Positions 33,726 to 43,042 are shown, counted from the stretch's first letter. The stretch is 55,896 nt of DNA from TMED26 sp002694075 (GCA_036160575.1 JAYYDT010000107.1:1-55896); one strand, 5' to 3'. A program made the numbers and translations. Notes: generated by a model from the sequence alone, not told the origin.

Positions 33726-35069
33726 ATGGCGCGGCAATTCGATTTAGTAATCAAAAAGGGCACGGTGCTGACGCCGGCCGGCGCGATGTCGCTCGATGTC
33801 GGGGTGCGGGCCGGCAAAATCGTCGCCCTGGGCAGCCTTGAAGGGGCGGAGGCGGCGGAGGTGTTCGACGCCCAGGGCCTCCATGTCCTGCCAGGTGTGA
33901 TCGACAGTCAGGTGCATTTTCGCGAACCTGGCCTGGAGCATAAGGAAGATTTGGCCCATGGCACGAAAGCGGCGGTTTTGGGCGGTGTCACCGCGATTTT
34001 CGAAATGCCCAATACCAGCCCGCTGACCCTATCGACGGATGAATTGGCGGATAAATTCGCGCGCGCCGACGGCCGTGCCTGGTGCGACCACGCCTTTTTC
34101 ATCGGCGGGGCGGCCGAAAACGTCGAACAATTGCCGGTTCTTGAGGCCTATCCCGGCTGCGCCGGAGTGAAAATTTTCATGGGCTCGTCGACCGGTAGCC
34201 TGCTGGTTCAGGACGACCCCACTCTGGCCCGTATTTTGGCCAATGGTCGACGGCGGGTGGCGGTCCACGCCGAGGATGAGGAACGCCTAATCGCCCGCCG
34301 GCAAATCGCCATTGATGGCGCCCATCCGCGTGTCCATCCTGAATGGCGCGATGTTGGCACCGCTTTGCTGGCGACACAGCGGATTTTAAAACTGGCGCGC
34401 GCCGCCGGCCGCCGCGTCCATGTGCTGCATGTGACGACCGGCGAGGAAATGGAATTGCTTGCCGAGCATAAGGACTTGGCGACGGTCGAATGCACCCTTA
34501 ACCACCTCACCCTGGCGGCGCCGGAATGTTACGAGCGACTGGGCGCCTTCGCGCAGATGAACCCGCCGGTGCGCGACGCCGGTCATCGCGACGCGTTGTG
34601 GCGGGCCATCGCCAGCGGCGTGGTCGATGTCATCGGCTCCGACCATGCGCCGCACACCCGCGAGGAAAAAGAAGGCGTTTATCCGGCGACACCGAGCGGC
34701 ATGCCGGGGGTGCAAACCTTATTGCCCCTGCTTTTGGACCATATGCACGCCGGCCGGTTGAGCCTGGAACGCCTGGTCGATCTGACCTCGGCCGGGCCGG
34801 CGCGGATTTACAACATCGCTGGCAAGGGGCGTATCGCCCGGGGCTATGACGCCGATTTCACCCTGGTCGATTTAAAGGCCGAACGGACCATCGAGAATAA
34901 GTGGATCGCCAGTAAATGCGGCTGGACCCCGTTCGACGGCATGGCCATCAAAGGCTGGCCGATGGCGACGATTATCCGCGGCGCCGTGGTGATGCGCGAG
35001 GACGAGGTGCTGGGCGCGCCCATTGGCAAGCCGGTGGCGTTTAACGAAACGCTGGGGCCGGCGGCCTAG
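33726..35069 (+). CDS. Dihydroorotase-like cyclic amidohydrolase
   Basis: 447-residue amidohydrolase of the dihydroorotase/allantoinase/hydantoinase group. Recognisable elements are REPGLEHKED, a VKIFMGS segment with the likely carboxylated lysine, VHAEDEE, VLHVTTGEE and the GSDHAPHT motif. The usual HxH metal motif after strand 1 reads Gln62-Val-His64 instead, a substitution I recall from a subgroup of alphaproteobacterial dihydroorotase annotations. Housekeeping pyrimidine synthesis or a catabolic ring hydrolysis are both possible. GGCGGGAG precedes the ATG at 33726. It shares CTAG (35066-35069) with the convergent gene's stop. Confidence 0.85.
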   Translation: MARQFDLVIKKGTVLTPAGAMSLDVGVRAGKIVALGSLEGAEAAEVFDAQGLHVLPGVIDSQVHFREPGLEHKEDLAHGTKAAVLGGVTAIFEMPNTSPLTLSTDELADKFARADGRAWCDHAFFIGGAAENVEQLPVLEAYPGCAGVKIFMGSSTGSLLVQDDPTLARILANGRRRVAVHAEDEERLIARRQIAIDGAHPRVHPEWRDVGTALLATQRILKLARAAGRRVHVLHVTTGEEMELLAEHKDLATVECTLNHLTLAAPECYERLGAFAQMNPPVRDAGHRDALWRAIASGVVDVIGSDHAPHTREEKEGVYPATPSGMPGVQTLLPLLLDHMHAGRLSLERLVDLTSAGPARIYNIAGKGRIARGYDADFTLVDLKAERTIENKWIASKCGWTPFDGMAIKGWPMATIIRGAVVMREDEVLGAPIGKPVAFNETLGPAA

Positions 35070-35683
35070 TCTTTGATGTCCCAGGTGGCCTTGAAATCGG
35101 CCGTTGAATTGACGTGCGGGAAGGGCGCCGGCGGCTCCGGCAAGCCCAAAAATTGACAAAGCGGCGGCCAGCCATCGGCGACTCGGTAGACGAGAAGGCG
35201 TTCCGCCGGCAGCGCCGCCACCACCGCCGCGTTATGGGCGTTGAACACCGCCAGCGCGTGGGCGCGGTCCTCAAAGCGGTGGTCGAACGTCCGTTTCAAA
35301 ATGATGTCTTGGGACACGCCGGCCTGCGGTTTGCCGTCGGGTCCCGGACGGATCATCGATTGGTAAATGGTGTTGTGGACACTGTCATACCAGCGATCCG
35401 GATCGCGCACCGTCAAAATCACCTTAGCCGCCGGATAGCGGTCCGCCAAAAGGCGCCAAAAATAGCATGCCGGCCAATCGACGGCTGACCCGAAACCGCT
35501 GAACAAGCCGTCCCAATCAATCGCCTCACCCGCCGCCGCGGCCAACCACAGCGGGCGATGTTCCGGGTGCGCGATGACCGTTTTCATGTGATAGCAGGGG
35601 CCGACCGCGGTCATGTCCAGCGCGGTTTTAAGCGACAAGGTGCCGGTACGGCCAAATCCGGCGCCAATCACCGACAACGGCAT
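35066..35683 (-). CDS. Sulfotransferase-family P-loop protein
   Basis: 205-residue protein with the 5'-phosphosulfate-binding P-loop variant GFGRTGTLSLK at 9-19 and a VRDPDRWYDS segment typical of the 3'-phosphate-binding region. These resemble the small sulfotransferase-like proteins found widely in bacteria and eukaryotes whose reaction is unproven. The ATG at 35683 follows a GAGGAGG-type Shine-Dalgarno. The acyl-CoA dehydrogenase gene lies upstream on the same strand after 60 bases. Confidence 0.82.
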   Translation of the reverse strand: MPLSVIGAGFGRTGTLSLKTALDMTAVGPCYHMKTVIAHPEHRPLWLAAAAGEAIDWDGLFSGFGSAVDWPACYFWRLLADRYPAAKVILTVRDPDRWYDSVHNTIYQSMIRPGPDGKPQAGVSQDIILKRTFDHRFEDRAHALAVFNAHNAAVVAALPAERLLVYRVADGWPPLCQFLGLPEPPAPFPHVNSTADFKATWDIKD

Positions 35684-35743
35684 GATCGGCCTCCTCGTGG
35701 GTTCCGGCCGACCCCACGCGGGGCCGGCCGGAGACGTGATTTT

Positions 35744-36949
35744 TTAGTCGTTCTTGCGCAGTTCGGTTTTGGCGATCGATTCCAGATGCACCTCGTCCGG
35801 ACCGTCGGCCAGCCGCAAGGTGCGCTGGGAGGCGTACCAATGGGCCAGCGGAAATTCCTGGCTGACGCCGCCGCCGCCATGAGCCTGAATCGCTTCGTCG
35901 ATAACCTTACAGGCCATCCGCGGGGCGACCACTTTGATCATGGCGATTTGTTGGCGGGCGGCCTTGTTGCCGACCTTGTCCATCATGTCGGCGGCATGCA
36001 GGGTCAACAAGCGCGCCTGATCGATGGAGATTCGCGCTTCGGCGATTTTGTGGCGCAGGGCGCCCTTGTCGGCGTTGGCCGAGCCGAAGGCGACACGCGC
36101 CTTGGAGCGTGCTTTCATCAATTCCAACGCCCGCTCGGCAATCCCGATCGACCGCATGCAATGGTGAATTCGGCCTGGGCCAAGGCGCCCTTGGGCGATT
36201 TCAAAACCGCGCCCTTCGCCCAGCAGAATGTTCGACGCCGGCACCCGCACATCGGTGAATTGCACTTCGCCATGGCCTTTGGGCGCGTGGTCATAGCCGA
36301 ACACCGATAACGGGCGGACCACCTCGATACCTGGGGAGTCCATCGGCACCAGAACCATCGATTGCTGTAAGTGTTTCGGCGCCGACGGGTCCGTCTTGCC
36401 CATGAAGACGGCGATTTTACAGCGCGGGCTGAGCGCGCCGGAGGTCCACCATTTGCGGGCGTTGATGACATATTCGTCGCCGTCGCGGGTGATCGAGGCT
36501 TCGATATTGGTGGCATCGGACGAGGCCACGCGCGGCTCGGTCATCGCGAAACAGGAACGGATTTCCCCGGCCAGCAGCGGCTTCAACCATTGTTCCTTAT
36601 GCTCTTCGTTGCCGTAGCGCTCGATCACCTCCATATTTCCGGTGTCCGGCGCCGAGCAGTTGAACACCTCGGGCCCAATCGGCGACCGCCCCATAATCTC
36701 GCAGATCGGCGCGTATTCCATATTGGTCAGGCCGGCGCCCCGCTCGGATTCCGGCAGGAACAGGTTCCACAGGCCGGCCGACTTGGCCTTGGCCTTCAAT
36801 TCCTCCATCACCGGCACGACCGACCAGCGATTTTCCATTTCGTCAAGCTGCTGCTCGTAAACATGCTCGGCCGAATAGACATGGGCGTCCATGAACTCAC
36901 GGACTTCGTTTTGCAATTTGCGGGACCGTTCGCTGGTCTCGGTGAACAT
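35744..36949 (-). CDS. Acyl-CoA dehydrogenase family protein
   Basis: FAD-dependent acyl-CoA dehydrogenase of 401 residues. The FAD-binding CFAMTEP segment, the WTSGA element and the C-terminal QAHGGGG and RLADGPDEVH signatures are typical of the ACAD10/11-like and long-chain branch. The exact acyl chain is not predictable. Two adjacent ATGs (36952 and 36949) occur; the second is better spaced from AGGAG. The SDR gene upstream on the same strand ends 50 bases earlier, suggesting joint expression in acyl-CoA degradation. Confidence 0.88.
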   Translation of the reverse strand: MFTETSERSRKLQNEVREFMDAHVYSAEHVYEQQLDEMENRWSVVPVMEELKAKAKSAGLWNLFLPESERGAGLTNMEYAPICEIMGRSPIGPEVFNCSAPDTGNMEVIERYGNEEHKEQWLKPLLAGEIRSCFAMTEPRVASSDATNIEASITRDGDEYVINARKWWTSGALSPRCKIAVFMGKTDPSAPKHLQQSMVLVPMDSPGIEVVRPLSVFGYDHAPKGHGEVQFTDVRVPASNILLGEGRGFEIAQGRLGPGRIHHCMRSIGIAERALELMKARSKARVAFGSANADKGALRHKIAEARISIDQARLLTLHAADMMDKVGNKAARQQIAMIKVVAPRMACKVIDEAIQAHGGGGVSQEFPLAHWYASQRTLRLADGPDEVHLESIAKTELRKND

Positions 36950-37001
36950 CATTCTCTCCTATAAGTAATCCGCTTCAGGTGACGGTTTTGAACAAGGCGA
37001 C

Positions 37002-37775
37002 TTAATAGCGGCTGGTGATAGTGCTGCCGCCGTCGATAACGAAGGTTTGTCCCGTGGTCCAGCGGCCCGACGGCGCGGCCAGGTAAACCGCGATGCCGGC
37101 GATGTCGTCTGGCTCTCCCAAACGATGCAGGGCATGGGCGGCGGCGGCGCGTTCGGCACGCGCCGGGTCTTCGTAGAGGGCGCGGGCAAAATCGGTTTTA
37201 ACCAAGCCCGGCGCGATGGCGTTGGCGGTGATGCCGCGGTCGCCCCATTCGACCGCCAAATTGCGCACCAACTGCATGTCGGCGGCTTTGGAGATGGCGT
37301 AAATGCCCAGCTTTTCGCTGCCTTTCAGGCCGCCGATGGAGGAAACGATAATCACCGACCCACCGCCGCGCGCGGCCATCCCCGGTAAAACCATGTTACA
37401 GAGCCAGAGATTGCGCTTGATATTGTTTTCCATGGTTTTGTCGTAAGCGCCGTCGGGCACGTCAACCATCGGACCGTAATAGGGGTTGGCGGCGGCGTTA
37501 CACACCAAGACATCGATCCCGCCCCAGGCGGCGATGGTCTTATCGACCAAGTTTTGCAACTGGCTCTCGTCGGAGATATTGCAGGGGATGGCCATGGCGG
37601 TCCCGCCGGCGGCGGTGATTTCGCTGGCGACTTGATCGCAGATATCGGCCTTACGGCTCGAAATCACGACTTTGGCGCCATGCTCGGCCATGCGCTGGGC
37701 CATGGCTTTGCCAATACCCTTGGTGGACCCCGTGATGACCGCGACTTTCCCGGTCAAATCGAATAGATTTCCCAT
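37002..37775 (-). CDS. Short-chain dehydrogenase/reductase
   Basis: Classical SDR of 257 residues. The Rossmann motif TGSTKGIG is at 15-22, NAAAN near 93, catalytic Asn118, Ser145 or Ser146, Tyr159 and Lys163. The closest general type is DHRS4-like or 3-oxoacyl-ACP reductase-like; substrate unknown. GGGAG precedes the ATG at 37775. It heads a run with the acyl-CoA dehydrogenase and is divergent from suyA across 201 bases. Confidence 0.87.
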   Translation of the reverse strand: MGNLFDLTGKVAVITGSTKGIGKAMAQRMAEHGAKVVISSRKADICDQVASEITAAGGTAMAIPCNISDESQLQNLVDKTIAAWGGIDVLVCNAAANPYYGPMVDVPDGAYDKTMENNIKRNLWLCNMVLPGMAARGGGSVIIVSSIGGLKGSEKLGIYAISKAADMQLVRNLAVEWGDRGITANAIAPGLVKTDFARALYEDPARAERAAAAHALHRLGEPDDIAGIAVYLAAPSGRWTTGQTFVIDGGSTITSRY

Positions 37776-37916
37776 CGGCAACTCCCCCGCCCCTTTTATC
37801 GGTGGCCTATCGCCACCTGTGATTTCCTTAAGCTTATTGAAAGCTGGGGACATTCTGCAAGGTTGAAGCGCATAATACCTCGGGCGCAACGCCGCACCCC
37901 TTGTTTACCGTCGCTT

Positions 37917-37946
37917 TTGACACCGTCCCGCCGGGCGGCGTAAAAC
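37917..37946 (+). promoter_or_regulatory. Possible promoter of the suyAB operon
   Basis: TTGACA (37917-37922) and TAAAAC (37941-37946) are separated by 18 bases. The second element overlaps a CG-rich short inverted repeat. It lies about 30 bases before the suyA ATG. The -35 matches the consensus fully; the -10 only partly. Confidence 0.4.
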
Positions 37947-37976
37947 GTTTAAAGCACCAATCGGGGAGGGAAGCTC

Positions 37977-38264
37977 ATGAGCGCGCCGGACTTTCTGGTA
38001 CACGGCAAAGAAGACACCGTCGGAGTGGTCGTGGTGGAGGATGCCGCCAAGGGCAAGACTCTCACCGGTTTATCGATGGAGGATGGCGGTCGTATCTCCA
38101 TCGCCGCCCGTGACGATATTCCCCTTGGCCACAAGATCGCTTTGGTCGATATCGCCGATGGCGACACCCTGATCAAATACGGCCACGATATCGGCAAGGC
38201 GGTGGCGGCGATCCCGCAAGGCGGCCATGCCCATGTTCAAAACGTAAAAACCAAAAGGTGGTGA
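37977..38264 (+). CDS. suyA: (2R)-sulfolactate sulfo-lyase, small (alpha) subunit
   Basis: 95-residue SAF-domain protein of the UxaA/altronate dehydratase N-terminal family. With its large subunit it forms SuyAB, which desulfonates (2R)-3-sulfolactate to pyruvate and sulfite. The assignment rests mainly on the adjacent subunit, whose sequence is SuyB-like throughout. VHGKEDTVGV and the GHKIALVDI stretch are typical. The strong GGGAGGGAAGC Shine-Dalgarno lies upstream of 37977. Only 3 bases separate it from suyB. Confidence 0.87.
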   Translation: MSAPDFLVHGKEDTVGVVVVEDAAKGKTLTGLSMEDGGRISIAARDDIPLGHKIALVDIADGDTLIKYGHDIGKAVAAIPQGGHAHVQNVKTKRW

Positions 38265-38267
38265 GAA

Positions 38268-39440
38268 ATGGGCGCCAACAAATCTTTCCTTGGATATCGC
38301 CGCGAGAATGGCCGCGTCGGCGTCCGCAACCATGTCATCATTCTGCCGCTCGACGATTTGTCGAATGCCGCGTGCGAGGCGGTCGCCAATAACATTAAAG
38401 GCACCATGGCCATCCCGCACCCCTACGGCCGGCTGCAATTTGGCGCCGATTTGGACCTCCATTTCAGCACCTTGATCGGCGCCGGCAGCAACCCCAATGT
38501 GGCCGCCGTGGTGGTCATCGGGATTGAGCCGAAATGGACCAACCGGGTGGTTGAGGGGATCGCCAAAACCGGCAAGCCGGTGGAAGGCTTCGCGATTGAA
38601 CAGCACGGCGATTTGAGCACCATCCAGCGCGCCTCCTGGGCGGCCAAGAAATTCGTCCAAGCCGCCTCGGAATTGCAGCGCGAGCCGTGCGATATCTCCG
38701 AGCTTTGGGTGTCGGTCAAATGTGGGGAAAGCGATACCACCTCGGGCCTCGCCTCCAACCCGACGGTCGGTAATTTCATCGACAAGGTCGACCCCTTGGG
38801 GGTGACCACCTGTTTCGGTGAAACCTCGGAAATCACCGGCGCCGAAGCGGTTTGCCGCACCCGCGCCGTCAGCCCGGAAATCGGCGATAAGTTCATGGCC
38901 ACCTGGCAAGCCTATATGGACGAGGTGATTGAGCCGCATAAGACCTCCGATCTGTCGGAGAGCCAGCCAACCGCCGGCAATATCGAAGGTGGCCTGACCA
39001 CCATTGAGGAAAAAGCCTTTGGCAACCTCGAGAAGATCGGTAAGCACACCAAATATATCGACGTCTTGGCCCCGGCCGAGGCGCCGGCACGCGGACCGGG
39101 TCTTTATTTCATGGACACCTCCAGCGCCGCCGCCGAGTGTGTGACTTTGCAAATGGCCGCCGGTTTCACCGTCCACCTGTTTCCGACCGGCCAGGGCAAT
39201 GTCATTGGCAACCCCATCGAGCCGGTGATTAAACTATCGGCCAACCCGCGGACGTGCCGGACCATGAGCGAGCATATCGACCTCGACTGCTCGGGTATTC
39301 TGCGGGGTGAGATGACCTTGGACGACGCCGGCGACGCGCTGCTCGACATCACCTTGCGAACCGCCAGTGGCCGTTTGACCGCGGCGGAGTCTTTGGGCCA
39401 TCGAGAATTTGTGCTGACCAAACTTTATCGAAGTGCCTAG
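38268..39440 (+). CDS. suyB: (2R)-sulfolactate sulfo-lyase, large (beta) subunit
   Basis: 390-residue C-terminal UxaA-family subunit of the sulfo-lyase. Motifs recalled from characterised SuyB proteins are present in order: RRENGRVGVRN near the start, HPYGRLQFG, KCGESDTTSG, KTSDLSESQP, FMDTSSAAAE, PTGQGNVIGNP and the final LGHREFVLTKLY. Cysteines in KCGESD and the C-terminal region are candidate metal ligands. Its product sulfite must be oxidised or exported; no sulfite dehydrogenase or sulfolactate dehydrogenase gene is in this window. The glycosyltransferase gene overlaps its last 8 bases. Confidence 0.9.
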   Translation: MGANKSFLGYRRENGRVGVRNHVIILPLDDLSNAACEAVANNIKGTMAIPHPYGRLQFGADLDLHFSTLIGAGSNPNVAAVVVIGIEPKWTNRVVEGIAKTGKPVEGFAIEQHGDLSTIQRASWAAKKFVQAASELQREPCDISELWVSVKCGESDTTSGLASNPTVGNFIDKVDPLGVTTCFGETSEITGAEAVCRTRAVSPEIGDKFMATWQAYMDEVIEPHKTSDLSESQPTAGNIEGGLTTIEEKAFGNLEKIGKHTKYIDVLAPAEAPARGPGLYFMDTSSAAAECVTLQMAAGFTVHLFPTGQGNVIGNPIEPVIKLSANPRTCRTMSEHIDLDCSGILRGEMTLDDAGDALLDITLRTASGRLTAAESLGHREFVLTKLYRSA

Positions 39441-40617
39441 GCCCGCCGCCACAGAGAGCGCCTCGGACGACAAACCTTTGACCAAGGTTGTCTACCTATG
39501 CGGCGCCGATTGGTACTTCGCGCTGCATTTTTTGGAGTTGGCGCGGACGGTGCAAGCCGCCGGTTTCGAGGTCCATGTGATCGCCGGGGTCGGCGAACGT
39601 GAGGATTTTTCGGCGGTCTTCGCCGAGGCGGGCGTGCATTTCCATCCCATCCATCTGTCGCGCACCGGCCTGACCCCGTTGCGTGATTTGGCGACCATCG
39701 CTCGTTTGTTATCGTTGTACCGCGAAATTCGCCCCGATTTGGTTCACCACATCGCCATTAAACCGGTGTTGTATGGTCAAATCGCGGCGCTTCTGGCGGG
39801 CGTGCCGGTGCGCATCAACGCCTTAACCGGGCTCGGCTATGTTTACGCCTCGCAGCGCCTCAAAGCGCGCGTCCTGCGGCCTCTGGTTAGCCTTGGCTTG
39901 CGCTTGCTGTTGCCGCGCGGGCGGGCGCGCCTGATCGTGTTGAACGAGGATGACGCCGCCGATTTGGCGGCGATCACCGGCCTTTGCCCGGAACGTATCG
40001 TGGTGATTCCAGGCACCGGTATCGATCTCGTCGAGTTCCAGCCAAGCGACGAGCCGGCGGAGGTCCCGCCGGTGGTGGCCATGGTCGGGCGCATGTTAAC
40101 CGATAAAGGGGTGCATGAACTGGTCTCGGCGGTCGAGCGGTTGCGGGCCGCCGGACAGGCCGTGATTCTGCGTTTGGTTGGCGCGCCGGATCCGAAAAAT
40201 CCGGCCTCGATCGACGCCGATCAATTGGCCGCCTGGGCCGACGCCGGGACCATCGATTACCGCGGCTTTGTGCGCGATATTCCAGCGGTCTGGCGTGAGG
40301 CGCATGTCGCGGTTTTGCCGTCCTATCGCGAAGGTCTGGGCATGAGCCTCATCGAGGCGGCGGCTTGTGGCCGGCCGCTGATCGCCACCGATGTGGCCGG
40401 TTGCCGGCAAGCGGTCGTCGACGGGGTCACCGGCATGTTGGTGCCGGCCCGCGACAGCGTCGCCTTGGCCACCGCCATCGAAGCCTTGCTGGCCGACCCG
40501 GAACGCCGGCGGGCGATGGGTGTGGCGGCGCGGGCCGACGCCGAGAAACGGTTCGACAAGGCCATCGTTTTAGAACGCACTCTGGCGTTGTATCGCGACT
40601 CGCTCGCCCTTACTTAA
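39433..40617 (+). CDS. Group 4 glycosyltransferase
   Basis: GT-B fold glycosyltransferase of 394 residues. The nucleotide-sugar region PSYREGLGMSLIEAA carries the E-x7-E motif of GT4, and a glycine-rich GRMLTDKGV segment precedes it. Family members build cell-surface polysaccharides. Start is a GTG at 39433 overlapping the suyB stop; a TTG at 39478 is the alternative, and neither has a clear Shine-Dalgarno. A polysaccharide enzyme between sulfolactate genes and a transporter is unusual. Its stop overlaps the DMT gene start (TAATG). Confidence 0.85.
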   Translation: MPRPAATESASDDKPLTKVVYLCGADWYFALHFLELARTVQAAGFEVHVIAGVGEREDFSAVFAEAGVHFHPIHLSRTGLTPLRDLATIARLLSLYREIRPDLVHHIAIKPVLYGQIAALLAGVPVRINALTGLGYVYASQRLKARVLRPLVSLGLRLLLPRGRARLIVLNEDDAADLAAITGLCPERIVVIPGTGIDLVEFQPSDEPAEVPPVVAMVGRMLTDKGVHELVSAVERLRAAGQAVILRLVGAPDPKNPASIDADQLAAWADAGTIDYRGFVRDIPAVWREAHVAVLPSYREGLGMSLIEAAACGRPLIATDVAGCRQAVVDGVTGMLVPARDSVALATAIEALLADPERRRAMGVAARADAEKRFDKAIVLERTLALYRDSLALT

Positions 40618-41507
40618 TGGTCCGTTCAGCCCATCTCAGCGGGATTTTCTGGGTCGTCATCTCCAGCCTATGCTTTGTCGCGGTGACTGGGATTGTGCGC
40701 CATCTGGGCAGCGACATGAACCCCATCCAAGCCGCCTTTGTGCGCTACGCCATCGGGGTCGCGCTGTTGCTGCCGACTTTGCTGGCGGTGCCGCGTAGCG
40801 CCTGGCGTCTCCCCCGGTTGGCGCCTCACGCCCTGCGGGGGTTGACGCACGGGATCGGCGTAATGCTGTGGTTTTTCGCGATGACTCAAATTCCCATCGC
40901 CGATGTTACCGCCCTCGGCTTCACCTCGCCGATTTTCGTTACCCTCGGCGCCGCCCTGTTCCTGGGCGAGCGGTTGCGGCTGCGCCGTATGATCGCCATT
41001 GGGATCGGCTTTGCCGGCATGCTGGTGATTTTGCGCCCGGGCTTGAACACTCTCGAGCTTGGCGCGGCGGCCATGTTGCTGGCTGCGCCTCTGTTCGCGG
41101 CTTCGATGCTGTTGGCCAAACGTTTAACGGCGGCCCAGCGACCGGGGGAAATCGTCGCCTTTTTGTCGGTCTTTGTGACCTTGGTGCTGATGCCGCCGGC
41201 GCTCTATGTGTGGCGCGCGCCGACTTGGGAGGAAATGGTCTGGCTCACCGCCACGGCGGTTTTCGCCACCCTCGGTCATATCGCCCTGGTCAAAGCCTAT
41301 AGCCTGGTCGAAATCACCGTCACCCAGCCGGTCACCTTCGTCCAACTGGTGTGGGCCAGTTTGCTCGGCTATTTCGTATTCGCCGAGGTGCCCGATGTAT
41401 GGACCATCGTCGGCGGCATGATCATCGTCGCCAGCGCCAGTTACATCGCCCATCGGGAGAGCCAATTGGCGCGCGCGGCGCGCCAGGTAACCTCCCAGAC
41501 CGGTTAG
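40617..41507 (+). CDS. EamA/DMT superfamily transporter
   Basis: Inner-membrane permease of 296 residues with ten hydrophobic segments in two EamA repeats; the second repeat ends in the usual FVFAEVPDVWTIVGG segment. Members export amino acids, metabolites or organic acids. Overlap with the glycosyltransferase stop (TAATG at 40615-40619) places it in the suyAB run, so transport of sulfolactate, sulfite or a glycan precursor can be considered but not concluded. It shares TTAG (41504-41507) with the convergent gene's stop. Confidence 0.86.
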   Translation: MVRSAHLSGIFWVVISSLCFVAVTGIVRHLGSDMNPIQAAFVRYAIGVALLLPTLLAVPRSAWRLPRLAPHALRGLTHGIGVMLWFFAMTQIPIADVTALGFTSPIFVTLGAALFLGERLRLRRMIAIGIGFAGMLVILRPGLNTLELGAAAMLLAAPLFAASMLLAKRLTAAQRPGEIVAFLSVFVTLVLMPPALYVWRAPTWEEMVWLTATAVFATLGHIALVKAYSLVEITVTQPVTFVQLVWASLLGYFVFAEVPDVWTIVGGMIIVASASYIAHRESQLARAARQVTSQTG

Positions 41508-42028
41508 TCGATGCGCACCAGATCGGTTTTGAAGCTTTGGCTGCGCGCTTTATAGGAATTGGCGTTACGGGCGAGGCCGTTGGCCTGCTCATCGGTGAGT
41601 TCACGCGCCAATTTGGCGGGCGCGCCGATGATCAGTGAGCGGGGCGGGAACTCCTTGCCCTCGGTCACCAGGGCGCCGGCGCCAACCAGGCATTTCTCGC
41701 CAATCACGGCATTGTTTAAGATCACCGATTGAATGCCGATCAAACAGCCGTCTTGAATGGTACAGCCATGCAGCATGACTTGGTGGCCGATGGTCACGCC
41801 GCGGCCAAGCGTCACCGGGCAACCGGGGTCGACATGCAGCACCGCGCCGTCTTGGACATTGCTGTCCACGCCGATCACGATTGGCGCGTTATCGCCGCGC
41901 AGCACCGCGCCGGGCCAAACGCTGGCGCCGGCTTCGAGGATTACGTCCCCGATAAGAGTGGCGCCTTCGGCGACATAGGCGGTTTCGTGGATAGTCGGGG
42001 CCAAATCGCCGATCCGATAAAGGGCCAT
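41504..42028 (-). CDS. Gamma-carbonic anhydrase-like hexapeptide protein
   Basis: 174-residue left-handed beta-helix protein of the YrdA/CaiE/PaaY group. Three candidate zinc ligands are present: His65 (VLHVD), His82 (TIGHQ) and His87 (MLHGC). Repeated hexapeptide [LIV]-G-x4 units span about 18-140. Some family members hydrate CO2, others act on acyl-CoA; activity here is unproven. It is followed upstream on the same strand by a sirtuin gene, 25 bases away. Confidence 0.87.
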   Translation of the reverse strand: MALYRIGDLAPTIHETAYVAEGATLIGDVILEAGASVWPGAVLRGDNAPIVIGVDSNVQDGAVLHVDPGCPVTLGRGVTIGHQVMLHGCTIQDGCLIGIQSVILNNAVIGEKCLVGAGALVTEGKEFPPRSLIIGAPAKLARELTDEQANGLARNANSYKARSQSFKTDLVRID

Positions 42029-42053
42029 GGCAGCAATCTCCGAGGTTGAACGG

Positions 42054-42833
42054 TTAGTTGGGGGGCGTGTCGGCGGTGCTGGCCGCCGTCAGGGTTGGGC
42101 CGATTTCAGCGTGCAGAACCAAATCGGCGGCGTCATCGAGGGGCGTTGGCTCGCGGTTTAGAATGACCAGCTTGGCGCCATTTTCCTTGGCCACCAGCGG
42201 GAACGAGGCGGCCGGTTGGACGACCAGCGAGGAGCCGATCACGATAAACAAATCGGCGGCCAAGGTTTCGCGTTCGGCGCGTTCCATCGGCGCCAGGGGC
42301 ATCGCCTGGCCAAAGGAAATGGTGGCTGTTTTGACAATCCCGCCACACGCGCGGCAGGACGGCAGGACGCCGTGGTCGAGGAACGGCCCTTTGATCTCGT
42401 CAAGTTCATGGCGCGTCGCACAGTCCAGGCAGCTGGCATAGGTGCCATTGCCATGCAACTCGATCACGCGGGCATCCGGCACGCCGGAGCGTTGGTGCAA
42501 ATTGTCGATATTTTGGGTGATCACGGCGCTGACCCGGCCGTCCGCGACCCACCCCGCGACGGCGGCGTGCCCGATGTTGGGAGTGGCCGCTTGAATGGTT
42601 TCGTCAGTGACGAATTTGCGCCGCCAGGATTCCCGGCGCACTTCTTCGCTGGCCATGAAGTCGCGGAAATCGATGGGCGCCATTTTGGTCCAAATGCCGG
42701 TCGGGCTGCGAAAATCGGGAATCCCGGATTCGGTCGAAATGCCGGCGCCGGTGAAGACCACGGCGCGGGTGCTGGCCTCCAGATAAGCGGCCAGGGCGCG
42801 GCCCGCCATATGCGCATCGGATGACTGTTCCAT
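42054..42833 (-). CDS. NAD-dependent protein deacylase, Sir2 family
   Basis: Sirtuin of 259 residues. NAD-binding GAGIS is at 29-33, QNID at 107-110, the catalytic His127 in ELHG, and a Zn-binding set Cys135, Cys138, Cys160 and Cys163. The GIPDFRSPTG segment is conserved. The enzyme removes acetyl or other acyl groups from lysines, releasing O-acyl-ADP-ribose. Operon with the gamma-carbonic anhydrase-like gene; no acyl-CoA synthetase partner is adjacent. Confidence 0.93.
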   Translation of the reverse strand: MEQSSDAHMAGRALAAYLEASTRAVVFTGAGISTESGIPDFRSPTGIWTKMAPIDFRDFMASEEVRRESWRRKFVTDETIQAATPNIGHAAVAGWVADGRVSAVITQNIDNLHQRSGVPDARVIELHGNGTYASCLDCATRHELDEIKGPFLDHGVLPSCRACGGIVKTATISFGQAMPLAPMERAERETLAADLFIVIGSSLVVQPAASFPLVAKENGAKLVILNREPTPLDDAADLVLHAEIGPTLTAASTADTPPN

Positions 42834-43042
42834 GGCCGCACGTTAGCTTGCGCGGAAGGCCCTGTCACCCGCGCTGTGAGCCGGGATACGCCTTGCGTTC
42901 AGCCGGGTTGGTCGGCCGCGAATGGGGTGCCCGCGGCGCGCGACATCGCCGACCGTCGACAGGCCGGCCGTCCTTATGTACTGATATCGGCGTGTCATTC
43001 GACACCGTCGCATGGGATTTTTGCAGATTAGGAGGTACGGGC

